From assembly GCA_964537035.1 (NCBI GenBank), contig CAZIAK010000021.1, forward strand, positions 15,924 to 79,923: a DNA stretch of 64,000 nucleotides, read 5' to 3'. The notes under the pieces were generated by a model. It was given only the letters and a program-made list of their open reading frames with translations. It had not been told where the DNA came from and did not search any database. This DNA comes from CAZIAK01 sp964537035. GTDB taxonomy: Bacteria > Planctomycetota > B15-G4. The stretch's first letter is position 1; each line of letters opens with the position of its first letter. The translations under genes were made by a program, and so were the position numbers. Shown here piece by piece: positions 54,600-63,889 of this stretch.

Positions 54600-56552
54600 T
54601 CAGTCAAAGCGAACCACGACCGGTTGGGAGCCTAGCGCCACGGATCGGGTGACGCCCGGACGTTCCAAACAGGAGACGAAGTAGACTCCAGGCGGGAGGC
54701 CAAAGACACGGCAGCGGCCGGACTCGTCACTGGAGACCTGCACGAGAGACGTCCATGGATCGGCGTCACTGTCTCCACCCGCCGACTGGACAGTGAAGTC
54801 GACTTCATACGCCGCATCCACTTGCAGCTCCAGGCGGGATGCTGTCATGTCGATCGTTACGGGGGCGGCGCGCCCTCCGCTGGGTATGCGCCCAGGCGCG
54901 CTAGCGAAGGCGTGCAGACCAGGTTCGAAGAAGATCATCGCACGGACTGTGAAGGGGCCCTCGGGCATGTCGCTCACCAAGAGTGCGTCCATCGTGGTCA
55001 CCACATCGTGCTGGCCGATGGGTTGCCCTTCGGCATTCAAGACAATGACGATCATGCCCTCGTCGGCTAGTTCCGGTGGGCGTCTCAGCTTGATCTCGAC
55101 CGTGGGGCGTTCCAGGAGCGCGTCCATGTCGATGGTGAGTTCGGTGGTTTGGCCCAGTGCGACATCGACTGAGTAGGTCAGCGGTGGGAGGCCCTTAAGG
55201 ACTGGTGTGCTCTTGAAGCTCACCATGAGTTCCTCGCCTGGCAGACCGTCCAACTGGAACGCTCCTTGACGATCGACGGAGGTAGACCAAGAGGCTGGTA
55301 CAAGATGTCCTTCGCCAAAGGACTGAATGTCAGCGTAGTAACTGACTGTCACCTTCGCCCAGGCATCCCTGTTCGGCAGGTCAGCCCACAACACCCGCCC
55401 AACCAGGCTGCCACCTCTTGAGAGTTGGGGGTTCAGGGGAATCATGCCACCGCTCTCGGGGAGATGGAGTACCCCGGACTCCCAGGGTTCGAATCCGCTG
55501 TGGCTGACATGCACCGTCACGGAGCGTTGTCCCTCCAGAGCGACTGCGAAAGAACCTGATTTATCGGTGGTGGCCGTCGCCAATGCCTCGTGCGGCGGAC
55601 CCCAGAGCAACGTGCCATTCCACTGAGGTTCTCCATTTATGATTCGGGTCATGCGATCGGCATGCGTTGCCCCGACCACTCGGACCTCGGCTCCAGAAAT
55701 GCCGATACCGTGGGCCGTGACGAAACCCGTCAGCTGGGCGGGTGGCGAGAGGACAAGCACCAGATCGTGGATGACCGGAGTGGTGGCGAGGTCGTACCAC
55801 TCCGAAGATGCGAATTCGCCGTCTCTGGTGTTGACGACAATCCGCCACATGCCGCTGCGGGGCAAGGCGTCTGCCTGGACGCAGAAGCGTCCGTCGGTAG
55901 ACTCGACATCGTGTTCGCTGCCTTCAAACAAGAAGAGTTCATGGTCGCCTGCCTTGCGATCGCCCGGGGCAGGCCGAGCGTCGATGCGCCACGCAAACGT
56001 CCGGGCAGGTGCTCCTGAGGCCTCAAGCACGAGTCCGGAGGCGGGCGCAGTGTCCGGTGCCGAGAGCGTCAGTTGCACATCCTGACCGCGCTCAAGTCTC
56101 ACCCTCTTGCTGGCGATCTCAGACCCGTTGGATGGAACAGCCCTGACTATGTACTCGCCGTCTGGCAGGGCATCCCAAGTCTGAGAGGTGCCTTCGAACC
56201 AGCGCTCAGAACTGCCTGGACGGTCGATGGGTTCGATGCTGACAAAGACCTCCCGAGGGCTGGAGCATGTCCCAACGACGTGCACGGTGAGGCTCGCCAA
56301 TCCGAGCATGCGGACCGGCGGTGCTGCAGGGACAGCCTCTGGCTTGGGAGGTCCATGGGTTTGAGCGACGATGCTGTCACCCTCGCTGAGATGGGTAGCT
56401 GGCGTATCCAGCGCTGTTGTTCGTGCAGAGCCCTCTGCGACACCCGACCTGGCGCCCCCTTGCTCAGCTTCGTCAAGAAGGCCACCCGCCAGCGCGAGCG
56501 CCGCCACGGAAGCCAGCAGGAGGCCTGCCCAGAGAAGTGGTCTGGAACTCAT
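54600..56552 (-). CDS. Surface protein with carboxypeptidase-regulatory-like beta domains (copy 2)
   Basis: A 650-residue paralogue of the downstream neighbour: the first about 30 residues are almost identical (MSSRPLLWAGLLLASVAALA) and the domain order is the same (DALPDGEYIVRAVPSNG, APASGLVLEASGAPARTFAW, AQLTGFVTAHGIGISGAEVRV). The middle has diverged more. It ends FGLPPGVYFVSCLERPGVTRS. Both lie on the same strand as the lipase. The pair arose by tandem duplication of a unit that included the lipase 3' end. Function unknown; a structural or adhesive envelope role is likely. Confidence 0.75.
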   Translation of the reverse strand: MSSRPLLWAGLLLASVAALALAGGLLDEAEQGGARSGVAEGSARTTALDTPATHLSEGDSIVAQTHGPPKPEAVPAAPPVRMLGLASLTVHVVGTCSSPREVFVSIEPIDRPGSSERWFEGTSQTWDALPDGEYIVRAVPSNGSEIASKRVRLERGQDVQLTLSAPDTAPASGLVLEASGAPARTFAWRIDARPAPGDRKAGDHELFLFEGSEHDVESTDGRFCVQADALPRSGMWRIVVNTRDGEFASSEWYDLATTPVIHDLVLVLSPPAQLTGFVTAHGIGISGAEVRVVGATHADRMTRIINGEPQWNGTLLWGPPHEALATATTDKSGSFAVALEGQRSVTVHVSHSGFEPWESGVLHLPESGGMIPLNPQLSRGGSLVGRVLWADLPNRDAWAKVTVSYYADIQSFGEGHLVPASWSTSVDRQGAFQLDGLPGEELMVSFKSTPVLKGLPPLTYSVDVALGQTTELTIDMDALLERPTVEIKLRRPPELADEGMIVIVLNAEGQPIGQHDVVTTMDALLVSDMPEGPFTVRAMIFFEPGLHAFASAPGRIPSGGRAAPVTIDMTASRLELQVDAAYEVDFTVQSAGGDSDADPWTSLVQVSSDESGRCRVFGLPPGVYFVSCLERPGVTRSVALGSQPVVVRFD

Positions 56553-56654
56553 GGCCCCATCCTACGCTGACCCCGTGCCTGACGTTCTGTCTCTCAGCCC
56601 TTCTTGAGCTTGAACAGCTTGCTGGAGCCGATGCGCGGGACGATGACCTTGATG
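56539..56654. repeat. Duplicated 116-bp segment, copy B
   Basis: The counterpart of 54398-54513. Here the lipase tail is attached to an intact lipase gene, so this copy is the source arrangement. Confidence 0.85.
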
Positions 56655-58072
56655 AAGTGGGTGCAGTGGCGCTTCAGCCAGCGCTGGTCGGGGGGCGACT
56701 GCTTGTGCAGCAGGACGAGGCCCCGTTTGGCGCCCCGTCGCGAGAAGTACGAGACCCGATCGCCAGGGTCGTTGGCGGTCATGGTGAACGAGAGCTGCTT
56801 GGGCTGGTTGGCCCGCAGCAGGTCGTAGAAGCCGCCGCGCTTCATGATGTCGTAGCGATCCAGATGGAAGCAGCGGTACGAGTTGTCGCGGCCATACAGG
56901 TGCACGTCCTGCAGCACCTCGTCCTGAAAGTAGCGAGCGTCTTTGGTCAGGCTGGAGAAGAGCCCGAACAGGCGGGACTCCGTGCGGTGCATGAAGGTCA
57001 TGAAGTAGTCGGGCACGGGCTCGCCGAACTCATCGACGGCGCGCACATTGAGCTGGTAGTACTCGTGAAAGTGTTCTGCCGGCTTGCCACGCCCCTTGAA
57101 GAAGTGGTTGCGCGCGGTGACCGCGCTGTCCGAGTTGCCGGCCAGGGTGCGGGTCTCCATGCTCACTGCGCGCCACTCCTCGACACGCCTGGCGTACTGA
57201 AGCGCCGTGTTCGTGGAGAGCGCGTCCAGGATCAGCTGGCCCAGGCGACGCTGGTGTTCTGGCGCCTTCGCGTAGCCCTCCTCGCCGGGGTCCACGATCG
57301 AGGAGTGATCGCGGTCCGGGAGGACTGCCAGGGGAAAGTTCCCCGGGCTTCCTCGCCGCTTCCATTGGCTGATCTTCGGGTTGCGCAGCTGCTCCTCGCC
57401 GCCGCTGAAGTCCACGGTCATGCCCCGGGCGTTCATGTTGGCGCCGGTGACCCTGATGGTCCCGTCGGAGCCGTTCTCGCTGACGAAGTTGGCCAGCCCG
57501 GTGTAGGGGTGGGTGCCGGTGATGACGAAGAGCTTGATGGCCTGGGGGCCGTAGTAAGTCTTGGCCTGTGCCGCTGCCGTGCCCTCGGGAACGAACAGAT
57601 CGTCTTGAGCGAGTGCCCACTGGTACTCGGAGCCCAGTTCCAGGGCGTGGAGCATCTCGGCGCCGGTTTCGAAACCGTTGCCCAGGCCCTTGGCCACCCG
57701 GCCGATGAGCGAGCGCCCCATGTGCGCGAGGGGGGAGCCGAAGTTGGCCGGTGCCAACATGACCACGTTCTGTGCGGGACAGGAGGCTCCGTCGGCGTAG
57801 TGGCGAGAGATCCAGCGGCGCACCACGAGCCCGCCGGTGCTGTGGACGATCAGGTCGAACGGAGCCGTGAGCTGGCCCGACGCGAGCTTGAGCTCGATGG
57901 CTCGGGCCATGGCCTTGACCACGTCGTCGATCTTGACCTCGTCCCGCAGGGAGATGTAGTCCCCGAGGTACAAGGGCTGGGCGTTGTAGCCGTTGCGCTT
58001 GAGGAACCTCGCCAAGGGCTTGAACGACTTTGAGTCATCGCTCCACCCATGAAGAATCACGACCTGACGCAT
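56594..58072 (-). CDS. Alpha/beta-hydrolase lipase-like protein
   Basis: A 492-residue protein with no signal peptide from the ATG at 58072 (GGGAGG seven bases upstream). It opens with VVILHGWSDDSKSF, the oxyanion-hole HG motif. The nucleophile elbow is FDLIVHSTGGLVVRRW (Ser in HSTGG, a variant of GxSxG). A catalytic His is likely in VLPDRDHSSIVDPG. The C-terminal 200 residues (YYQLNVRAVDEFGEPVPDYF onward) form an extra beta-rich domain. The fold is that of PGAP1/LipA-type esterases acting on lipids or acyl glycans. Its end was copied in a tandem duplication. Confidence 0.82.
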   Translation of the reverse strand: MRQVVILHGWSDDSKSFKPLARFLKRNGYNAQPLYLGDYISLRDEVKIDDVVKAMARAIELKLASGQLTAPFDLIVHSTGGLVVRRWISRHYADGASCPAQNVVMLAPANFGSPLAHMGRSLIGRVAKGLGNGFETGAEMLHALELGSEYQWALAQDDLFVPEGTAAAQAKTYYGPQAIKLFVITGTHPYTGLANFVSENGSDGTIRVTGANMNARGMTVDFSGGEEQLRNPKISQWKRRGSPGNFPLAVLPDRDHSSIVDPGEEGYAKAPEHQRRLGQLILDALSTNTALQYARRVEEWRAVSMETRTLAGNSDSAVTARNHFFKGRGKPAEHFHEYYQLNVRAVDEFGEPVPDYFMTFMHRTESRLFGLFSSLTKDARYFQDEVLQDVHLYGRDNSYRCFHLDRYDIMKRGGFYDLLRANQPKQLSFTMTANDPGDRVSYFSRRGAKRGLVLLHKQSPPDQRWLKRHCTHFIKVIVPRIGSSKLFKLKKG

Positions 58073-58165
58073 GGCTTGCCCTCCCTGGCTGTTCTCTCCT
58101 GGCGCCGCCGAGGCCCGACACGTCGGTGCCGGTGGCGGCAGAGCACACCCGAGAGAGCATAGCAA

Positions 58166-58642
58166 CTAGAGGGTGTGAAGAGGCCTGCGCACCCGGTCCA
58201 CGATGATGCAGGCAGCGCCGCTCAGCGACACAGCGACCATGAACCAGACCATCGCCCAGGCGTTGTCCAGGGTGCGCACGGCCCGAACGTCTGTCTCGTC
58301 GCCTGGATCCATGAGAACCGTGATCTTGTCTCCGGGGGAATGGCGTGCGTACTCGGCGCGCTGAGCCACAACGGTGGCGGGAATGACGCGGCCGTCCCTG
58401 CCCAGTGCCTCGATCTCGAATCGGTAGTGCGTGCTGCTGGACGTCCTGCCCTGGGACGTCTCGGTTCTCTTGCCGACGATAGTGGCTTCCACCTCGATGG
58501 CTTGAGAGAGGTAGGTGCCTTGGTTGAGGGTGTAGACGGTGCCGGCGAGAGCCAGGAGCCCCGCAAGAACAAAGGCGAGCCAGCCGCAGGTGCCCAGGGT
58601 GAGGGGCTTGATGGTAGAGGGAGGGATGGGCTGCATGGTCAT
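58166..58642 (-). CDS. DUF3592-type membrane protein
   Basis: A 158-residue protein with two membrane segments (GWLAFVLAGLLALAGTVYTL and AMVWFMVAVSLSGAACIIV) around a beta domain that contains EATIVGKRTETSQGR and GDKITVLMDPGDETD, typical of the DUF3592 family of unknown function. It is divergent from the CPCC gene. The start may be either ATG at 58642 or 58636. Confidence 0.72.
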   Translation of the reverse strand: MTMQPIPPSTIKPLTLGTCGWLAFVLAGLLALAGTVYTLNQGTYLSQAIEVEATIVGKRTETSQGRTSSSTHYRFEIEALGRDGRVIPATVVAQRAEYARHSPGDKITVLMDPGDETDVRAVRTLDNAWAMVWFMVAVSLSGAACIIVDRVRRPLHTL

Positions 58643-58721
58643 CCGATGGGGCGGGCCTGGGCAGATCATGCACTCATTTCTTGTCGCCGTCGCCGCGCCA
58701 TCAGTCGCTATCATCTGCCCC

Positions 58722-58994
58722 GTGATCGCCGAAGCCAGATTCCAATGCCCGTGTTGCGACTACTACGCGCTGAACGCCCGTGGCCGCCGAGACATCTGCC
58801 CGGTGTGCTACTGGGAGGACGACGGTCAAGACCTGGGGGACATCGACGACGTCTCGTCCGCGAACCACATCACCCTGCGCCAGGGCCGCAAGAACTTTGC
58901 CCGCATGGGAGCGGCGGATGAAGCCGCCGTGTCGCTGGTGGCACCGGCCAGTGAGCTGCGCGGGCTGAGACGAGAGCACCGGGCGAACGGTTGA
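58722..58994 (+). CDS. Cysteine-rich CPCC-family protein
   Basis: A 90-residue protein with a metal-binding Cys set: FQCPCCDYYALN and DICPVCYWEDDGQD. The CPCC family is named for the first motif, and the flanking pattern (NxxTLxxGxxNFxxxGA, here NHITLRQGRKNFARMGAAD) agrees. The family has no known function and sometimes occurs in toxin-immunity settings. I chose the GTG at 58722 next to the domain; an ATG at 58668 adds 18 residues with a hydrophobic look. Confidence 0.78.
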   Translation: MIAEARFQCPCCDYYALNARGRRDICPVCYWEDDGQDLGDIDDVSSANHITLRQGRKNFARMGAADEAAVSLVAPASELRGLRREHRANG

Positions 58995-59074
58995 GGCGGG
59001 CAGCCAGTGGTCGGCGCCCGGCACCTTGCGCACCGGCTGGTAGGCTGTGGCTCTCCGTTCTCCGAGGTCTCGTG

Positions 59075-60286
59075 ATGCCCCGCTCCTTCTTCGTCGCTGT
59101 CGCGCTTCTGGTGATCCTGGCTCCGGCCGTTCGTGCGGACCCACCGGGCAACGCCTGGACTGACCTGGGCAACGGGCTCGCCGGCACCCACGGCACGCCT
59201 GTGCTCACGGGGACGGGGCCCTTCGTGGCCACGACGACGTTGTCCCTCACCCTCGACGGTGCCCTGGCGCAGTCCATGGCTTTCTGGGTCGTGGGCTTCG
59301 GCAGGAGCGACGCGCCATTCAAGGGCGGCGTGATGGTGCCCTCTGCTGACATCGTCCTGCCTCAGCCGACCCTCGGTACGGTGGGCACGCCTGCCACGCT
59401 CTCGCTGCAGGGCGTCGTCCCCAAGGGCGTTCCTCAGGGCAGCAAGCTCTTCGTGCAGTGCTGGGTGGCAGACGGCGCCGGGCCCCTGGCGTTCGCAGCC
59501 AGCAACGCGTTGAAGGGCGTGGCGGTTCAGCTCTTCAACGAGTTCTCAGACGATTTTGATGCCCTGCTCATGGCGGCCCAACCCCCGGCGCAGTCCAAGC
59601 CCATCTACACATCGCAGGACTTCGCCAACAAGACCTTCGTGCGCAACCCGGATTGCTGGGCTGCGAGCCTCGACCTGACCGGCATGAGCCCCTGGAACGC
59701 CACCGGCGCCAACACCCGTGCGGGCACCCTGGTCAGCCCCCGGCACATTGTGTTCGCCAAGCACTACCCGGTCAGCACGACCCCGGGGAGCAACGACATC
59801 GTGTTCGTGACCGCCGACAATGTGACCATCACCCGCCAGGTCGTGGGCGTGGCCTTTCCCGGCGACGACACGGCCGTGGGAGTGCTCGACAGCGACGTGC
59901 CGCCGAGCATCGGCTTCTTCAAGGTGCTGGCCAAGGGCTGGGGCAAGTTCCTCTGGCAGATCACCGACCTGCCCATGCTGCACCTCGACCAGGAAGAGAA
60001 GGCCATCGCGCGAGAGCTGAACTTCCTCTCGGGCAAGAGCATCCAGCACACCAATGCGTCGGGCGCCCTGCGCTTCCCCTTCAGCGAGACGATCATCGGC
60101 GGCGACAGCGGCAACCCGGGTTTCTTTCTGATCGACGGTGAGGCTGTGCTGGCGCTGACCCATTTCACGGCGACGTCCGGGCCCTTCTATACCAAGTACA
60201 TCACCGAGGTCGACGCGGCCATGACCGCGCTGGGCGGTGGCTATCAACTCACGACCCTGGACCTGGGAGATTGGCTCGAGCCTTAG
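59075..60286 (+). CDS. Secreted trypsin-like serine protease with N-terminal shared module
   Basis: A 403-residue exported protein. A signal peptide (SFFVAVALLVILAPAVRA) is followed at once by the shared module (residues 27-149: AWTDLGNGLAGTHGTPVL, APFKGGVMVPSAD, FAASNALKGVAV), which in the other proteins here is at the C-terminus. A protease-like domain follows, with SPRHIVFAKHYPV (His 224 or 230), FPGDDTAVGVLD (Asp) and GGDSGNPGFFLIDG (Ser 345). The GDSGNPG box is that of chymotrypsin-fold enzymes. GAGG precedes the ATG. The target is unknown. Confidence 0.78.
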   Translation: MPRSFFVAVALLVILAPAVRADPPGNAWTDLGNGLAGTHGTPVLTGTGPFVATTTLSLTLDGALAQSMAFWVVGFGRSDAPFKGGVMVPSADIVLPQPTLGTVGTPATLSLQGVVPKGVPQGSKLFVQCWVADGAGPLAFAASNALKGVAVQLFNEFSDDFDALLMAAQPPAQSKPIYTSQDFANKTFVRNPDCWAASLDLTGMSPWNATGANTRAGTLVSPRHIVFAKHYPVSTTPGSNDIVFVTADNVTITRQVVGVAFPGDDTAVGVLDSDVPPSIGFFKVLAKGWGKFLWQITDLPMLHLDQEEKAIARELNFLSGKSIQHTNASGALRFPFSETIIGGDSGNPGFFLIDGEAVLALTHFTATSGPFYTKYITEVDAAMTALGGGYQLTTLDLGDWLEP

Positions 60287-60340
60287 CCCGGCCTTCTCAG
60301 TGCGCCACGAAGGCGCGGGGCCATCTACGCGGGGGCCGGG
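60287..60340. terminator. Candidate bidirectional terminator, nested hairpins
   Basis: CCCGGCC at 60287-60293 can pair with GGCCGGG at 60334-60340, enclosing an inner hairpin GCGCC-ACGAA-GGCGC at 60302-60316. It lies directly after the protease stop and before the end of the convergent BNR gene. There is no U tract. Confidence 0.4.
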
Positions 60341-60356
60341 CGCCTGTGTGCTGAGG

Positions 60357-62789
60357 TCAGCGAATGACGTCGAACGCGTCCACGTCGACTCGCGCAGCGG
60401 AGGCCGCCTCTCGACTCTTGCCGCTGACGGTCACCCTGATCGTGTGCCGGCCCGGCGGTAACTGGTCCACGCGAAACGTCTCGACCTTGTACTGAGCCTC
60501 GGTGGCGTACTGGTCGATCATGACAGGCTTCTTGCCGTCCACCGAGACCAAGGCGATGCCATGGTCGGGGCCAGTGGAGCCGATCCAGGTCACTCCGGTG
60601 CCAACAAACGTGAAGTTCAATACGGTGCCCGCCCGGTCTGAGTGGACGGTCTTCCAGGCGCTGTACTGAGTGCCAGGTTCAGAGGTCCAGGTGTATCGAT
60701 GCCTGACCGGGTTTTCCGAGCTCTCATATCTCACCGGGCGGTCCATCACCTGAAAGCTCTGGCCGCCATCTCTCGACCGCAGCAGGCTTGTGTAGGAGGC
60801 CGCATAAAGAGTCTGGTCGCGGGAGTAGTGGGGGGAGTACTTGATCAAGGGCACCGTCTCACGCACGAAGCCCCGCATGTGCGAGAACTCGAGAGCACCG
60901 TCGAAGCGCCCTCCAGGGCGGAAGCGGAAACCGTCAATCAGGTCTTGGCAGAGCAGGAAGTCACCGCCTGTGACCTGCACCACCAGTTCTCGATCGCTTG
61001 AGAACCCGGGGGACAAGGCGACCGCAGCGACCTGCACGGGCGTCTGGTCGTCACTCAGCTCCAGGGACTGCCAGGTGGCGCCGCCGTCCTGGCTGCGATG
61101 GAGCCCCGATGCGTTCCCCGCGAAGAGGGTCTGGTCTTCAGCGAAGCCTGGCGAGAGAGCGATGGCGGACGATCGGAGGTCGATGTCAGCCTCCAACCGG
61201 GTCCAGTCTTCACCGCCGTCCGTTGAGCGGTAGAGTCCTTGCAAGCCAGCGGCGAAGACCGTGCGATCGCTGCCGTACTGAGGCGAGACCACCACGTAGC
61301 GGAGCCGCTCCACGGGAAAGTCGTCCAGCAGTTGAAACGATGCTCCGCCGTCGGCGGAGCGCAGGAGCCCGGTGGGAAACAGGGACGCAAAGACCGTCCC
61401 GTCGTCAGCGAATTCAGGCGAGATGGCGAACATGAGCGGGAACAGAAAGGAGTCCTCGGCTCGGTGCTCCCCAGGCTTGGCTGTCGCTTTCAACTTGGCC
61501 AAGGAGATGCGAGACCAGCTGGATCCTCGGTCGGTGGACTTCAGAACGAACCAGAAGCTCGCGGCAAACAGGGTGCCGTCCTCGGCGAAGTTAGGAGAGT
61601 AGGACATGGCGCCCAATCGGCGACCGCTGGGCAGCCGTGAGTGAACCCGCCAGTCTTCCTGGTCGCTGGCGGAGGAGTACAAGCCAGACGAGTAGGTCGC
61701 CACCGAGACATCGACGTCCGTGGCTGAAACGTGGGCGACGTCCAGGCCCACGATGATCTCGCCGAGCAGTGTGTCGAGCTCTGTGAAACTCTGCCCGCCG
61801 TCCTGGGACATGAAGAGACCGGAGAAGCCAGCTGCCAGGATGGTGCCGCCGTCTGCCACCTCGATGCGGGTGAAGTGTGGCTCGTCGTACGTGTCGGCTT
61901 GGGTGTTTTTCAGCAGCCCCTGGGAGTGCTGTGTCCACGAGTGACCATCGTCGGTGGAGCGGAACAGCGCCTCCTGGTGGGTGCTGACGAGCAGGGACTC
62001 TTGGCCGCCCATGCGCTGGCGGGCCATGCCGGTGACGGCTCTCTCGCCGAAGTCAGCGGAGGCTGGCTCGATGTCCTGGCCTCGCGCAGCCAGCCTGAAG
62101 AGGCCAAGCGACGCGGTGCCCATCAGAATGTGGGAGCCAGGGCTGTCGGGCTCTGGGATCGAAATGACCGTGATGCGATCGGCAGTGCCGGAGCCGCCCA
62201 CGCGGGTCCACGAGTCTCCCTTGTCTTCAGACAGGTGCAGGATGCCCGTTTCGGTGCCCACGGCAAGCCGCTCGGACTGGACGGCCAAGGCGGTGATGTT
62301 CCTGGCGCGCCCGCAGATGCGCTTCCAGGACGACGCTCCATCACGAGACCGGTGCAGCTTGCCCGTGGCGTCCAGTGCGTAGAGCGTGAACTGGCCGCCC
62401 TCCCCAGGTGTGACCGCGAGCTGCTGGATCGACTGCCGTGACAGGGAGCCGGCGAGGGCGAAACTGTTCCCGCGATCTGTGGATCGGAAGACCTCTCCGC
62501 GGTTGCTCGCAACAAACATCGTGCCGTCGGCGGCAAAGTTCGCTGAGATCGCGATGGCGGTGAGGAAGTCCCGGCCCAGCCCCCGGGAGACCCGGCGCCA
62601 TACCATGCCACCGTCGTCGGTCTTGAGCAGGGTCTCGCGGACGATGGCGAAGGCCGTGTGGTCTTGTGAAAACGCGGGTGATGCGGCGACGTCTGCGATC
62701 ACGTCATGGGGAACGTGAGCCTGTACGTTCGCCGTCACGGCCAGGAGCAGAGCCAGCACGGTCAGTGATCGTGAAACGATGAGACCCAT
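60357..62789 (-). CDS. Secreted BNR/sortilin-type beta-propeller protein
   Basis: An 810-residue exported protein. A signal peptide (SRSLTVLALLLAVTANVQA) is followed by about ten BNR/Asp-box units (SxDxGxxW: DDGGMVWRR, SRDGASSWKR, SEDKGDSWTR, STDGGEDWTR, SQDGGATWQS), each ending a blade of a sialidase or Vps10-like propeller. The C-terminal 130 residues form a beta-sandwich (FVGTGVTWIGSTGPDHGIA, LPPGRHTIRVTVSG), like a carbohydrate-binding module. Sialidase active-site residues are not evident, so ligand binding is more likely than hydrolysis. Confidence 0.82.
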   Translation of the reverse strand: MGLIVSRSLTVLALLLAVTANVQAHVPHDVIADVAASPAFSQDHTAFAIVRETLLKTDDGGMVWRRVSRGLGRDFLTAIAISANFAADGTMFVASNRGEVFRSTDRGNSFALAGSLSRQSIQQLAVTPGEGGQFTLYALDATGKLHRSRDGASSWKRICGRARNITALAVQSERLAVGTETGILHLSEDKGDSWTRVGGSGTADRITVISIPEPDSPGSHILMGTASLGLFRLAARGQDIEPASADFGERAVTGMARQRMGGQESLLVSTHQEALFRSTDDGHSWTQHSQGLLKNTQADTYDEPHFTRIEVADGGTILAAGFSGLFMSQDGGQSFTELDTLLGEIIVGLDVAHVSATDVDVSVATYSSGLYSSASDQEDWRVHSRLPSGRRLGAMSYSPNFAEDGTLFAASFWFVLKSTDRGSSWSRISLAKLKATAKPGEHRAEDSFLFPLMFAISPEFADDGTVFASLFPTGLLRSADGGASFQLLDDFPVERLRYVVVSPQYGSDRTVFAAGLQGLYRSTDGGEDWTRLEADIDLRSSAIALSPGFAEDQTLFAGNASGLHRSQDGGATWQSLELSDDQTPVQVAAVALSPGFSSDRELVVQVTGGDFLLCQDLIDGFRFRPGGRFDGALEFSHMRGFVRETVPLIKYSPHYSRDQTLYAASYTSLLRSRDGGQSFQVMDRPVRYESSENPVRHRYTWTSEPGTQYSAWKTVHSDRAGTVLNFTFVGTGVTWIGSTGPDHGIALVSVDGKKPVMIDQYATEAQYKVETFRVDQLPPGRHTIRVTVSGKSREAASAARVDVDAFDVIR

Positions 62790-62831
62790 GGAGAAGAGTT
62801 CCCTCGGTGCCAGAATGCCGGGCTTGGAAGT

Positions 62832-63812
62832 TCAGTGGACGATAGAAGAGAGGTAGGGCCAGAGGGTGTCCGCCGCGATGCGGTGACCCTGCTCGTTGGG
62901 ATGCTGATCGTCACTGGCTACCCATAACTCCTGTTCGTCGCGCCCCAGGAAGCCCGGGGTGAGCGAGAAAACAGGCAGCTCTGCTTGCTCGGCAAAGTCA
63001 ACGATGACCTGCTCCACATCGTGAAAACCATAGTCGTCGAGACCCAGGAGGATCGGGAACACGACCAGGTGAAACGGGATGTCACGTTGGGCGCAGGCGT
63101 CAGCGATCTCGACCAGGCAGGCGCTCTCGCGATTCCATTTGCGGCGGTCCTGGTCCGAGCCGAGATAGGCCTTGCGCAGGGTCTCCACGAACCAGCGGGA
63201 GAGATCGGCCCAGGCCGCTCGATCGTAGAAGTACCTGAGCAAGTAGGACGACTCGTACAAGGGCTTGGCCGCGGCCTCGCTCTGAATCTGGTTGATGATC
63301 AACGCGTTGTGGCTGAACGAGGTCGGCAGCAGTGTCCCGTCTCTGAGAAAGAACACGCAGAAGACGGCGTCGGCCGGGTAGGCGTCGAGGAGCGGCTCGA
63401 TGTTCTCGAGCCAGTGGTGCGGGTAGCTGCCGGAGATGCCCGCGTTGAAGGTGTGGTAGGCACGGCCCTGGGCTGGCAACCCGTTGAGCCTGCCCTCAAT
63501 GATGTCAGTGAACCGGGCCTGAACGGGAACCCCGGCGCCAAAGGTGAACGAGTCGCCCAGAAACAGCACCCGTGTGGTCTCCGCGCCCTGCACGGCCGGG
63601 GAGAGGGGCTCTTCCCGATAGGTCTTGGACCCGATCTTCGTCTTTGAGGCCTTCTCGCCAGCGCTGGGCGCCTCGCGTTGGGCCCTCCATAATCGCTCCG
63701 TGCTGAGCTGCTGGCTGGGGTCGTAGGCGATGCGAAAACCGACCTCGACCAGGCACAAGGTGAGCACCGTGGCTCCCACCATGACGACGATCTTCCACAC
63801 GAAACGGCTCAT
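62832..63812 (-). CDS. Membrane-anchored SGNH-hydrolase-like protein
   Basis: A 326-residue protein. One N-terminal membrane segment (IVVMVGATVLTLCLVEVGF) is followed by an SGNH domain: block I VLFLGDSFTFGAGVPV (catalytic Ser), block II TFNAGISGSYPHHWLE, and block V DDQHPNEQGHRIAADTL (Asp and His). The usual block III Asn is less clear. It shares its layout with the SGNH genes at 11206 and 48002. I chose the ATG at 63812; an ATG at 63836 adds eight residues. Confidence 0.8.
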   Translation of the reverse strand: MSRFVWKIVVMVGATVLTLCLVEVGFRIAYDPSQQLSTERLWRAQREAPSAGEKASKTKIGSKTYREEPLSPAVQGAETTRVLFLGDSFTFGAGVPVQARFTDIIEGRLNGLPAQGRAYHTFNAGISGSYPHHWLENIEPLLDAYPADAVFCVFFLRDGTLLPTSFSHNALIINQIQSEAAAKPLYESSYLLRYFYDRAAWADLSRWFVETLRKAYLGSDQDRRKWNRESACLVEIADACAQRDIPFHLVVFPILLGLDDYGFHDVEQVIVDFAEQAELPVFSLTPGFLGRDEQELWVASDDQHPNEQGHRIAADTLWPYLSSIVH

Positions 63813-63889
63813 GGGCGAGGAGTATAGGCAACCCAAGGCGCGCCCGCTCGCGTAAGCTCTGAGCTCGCGCCCGCGCCGGAGCCTACACC

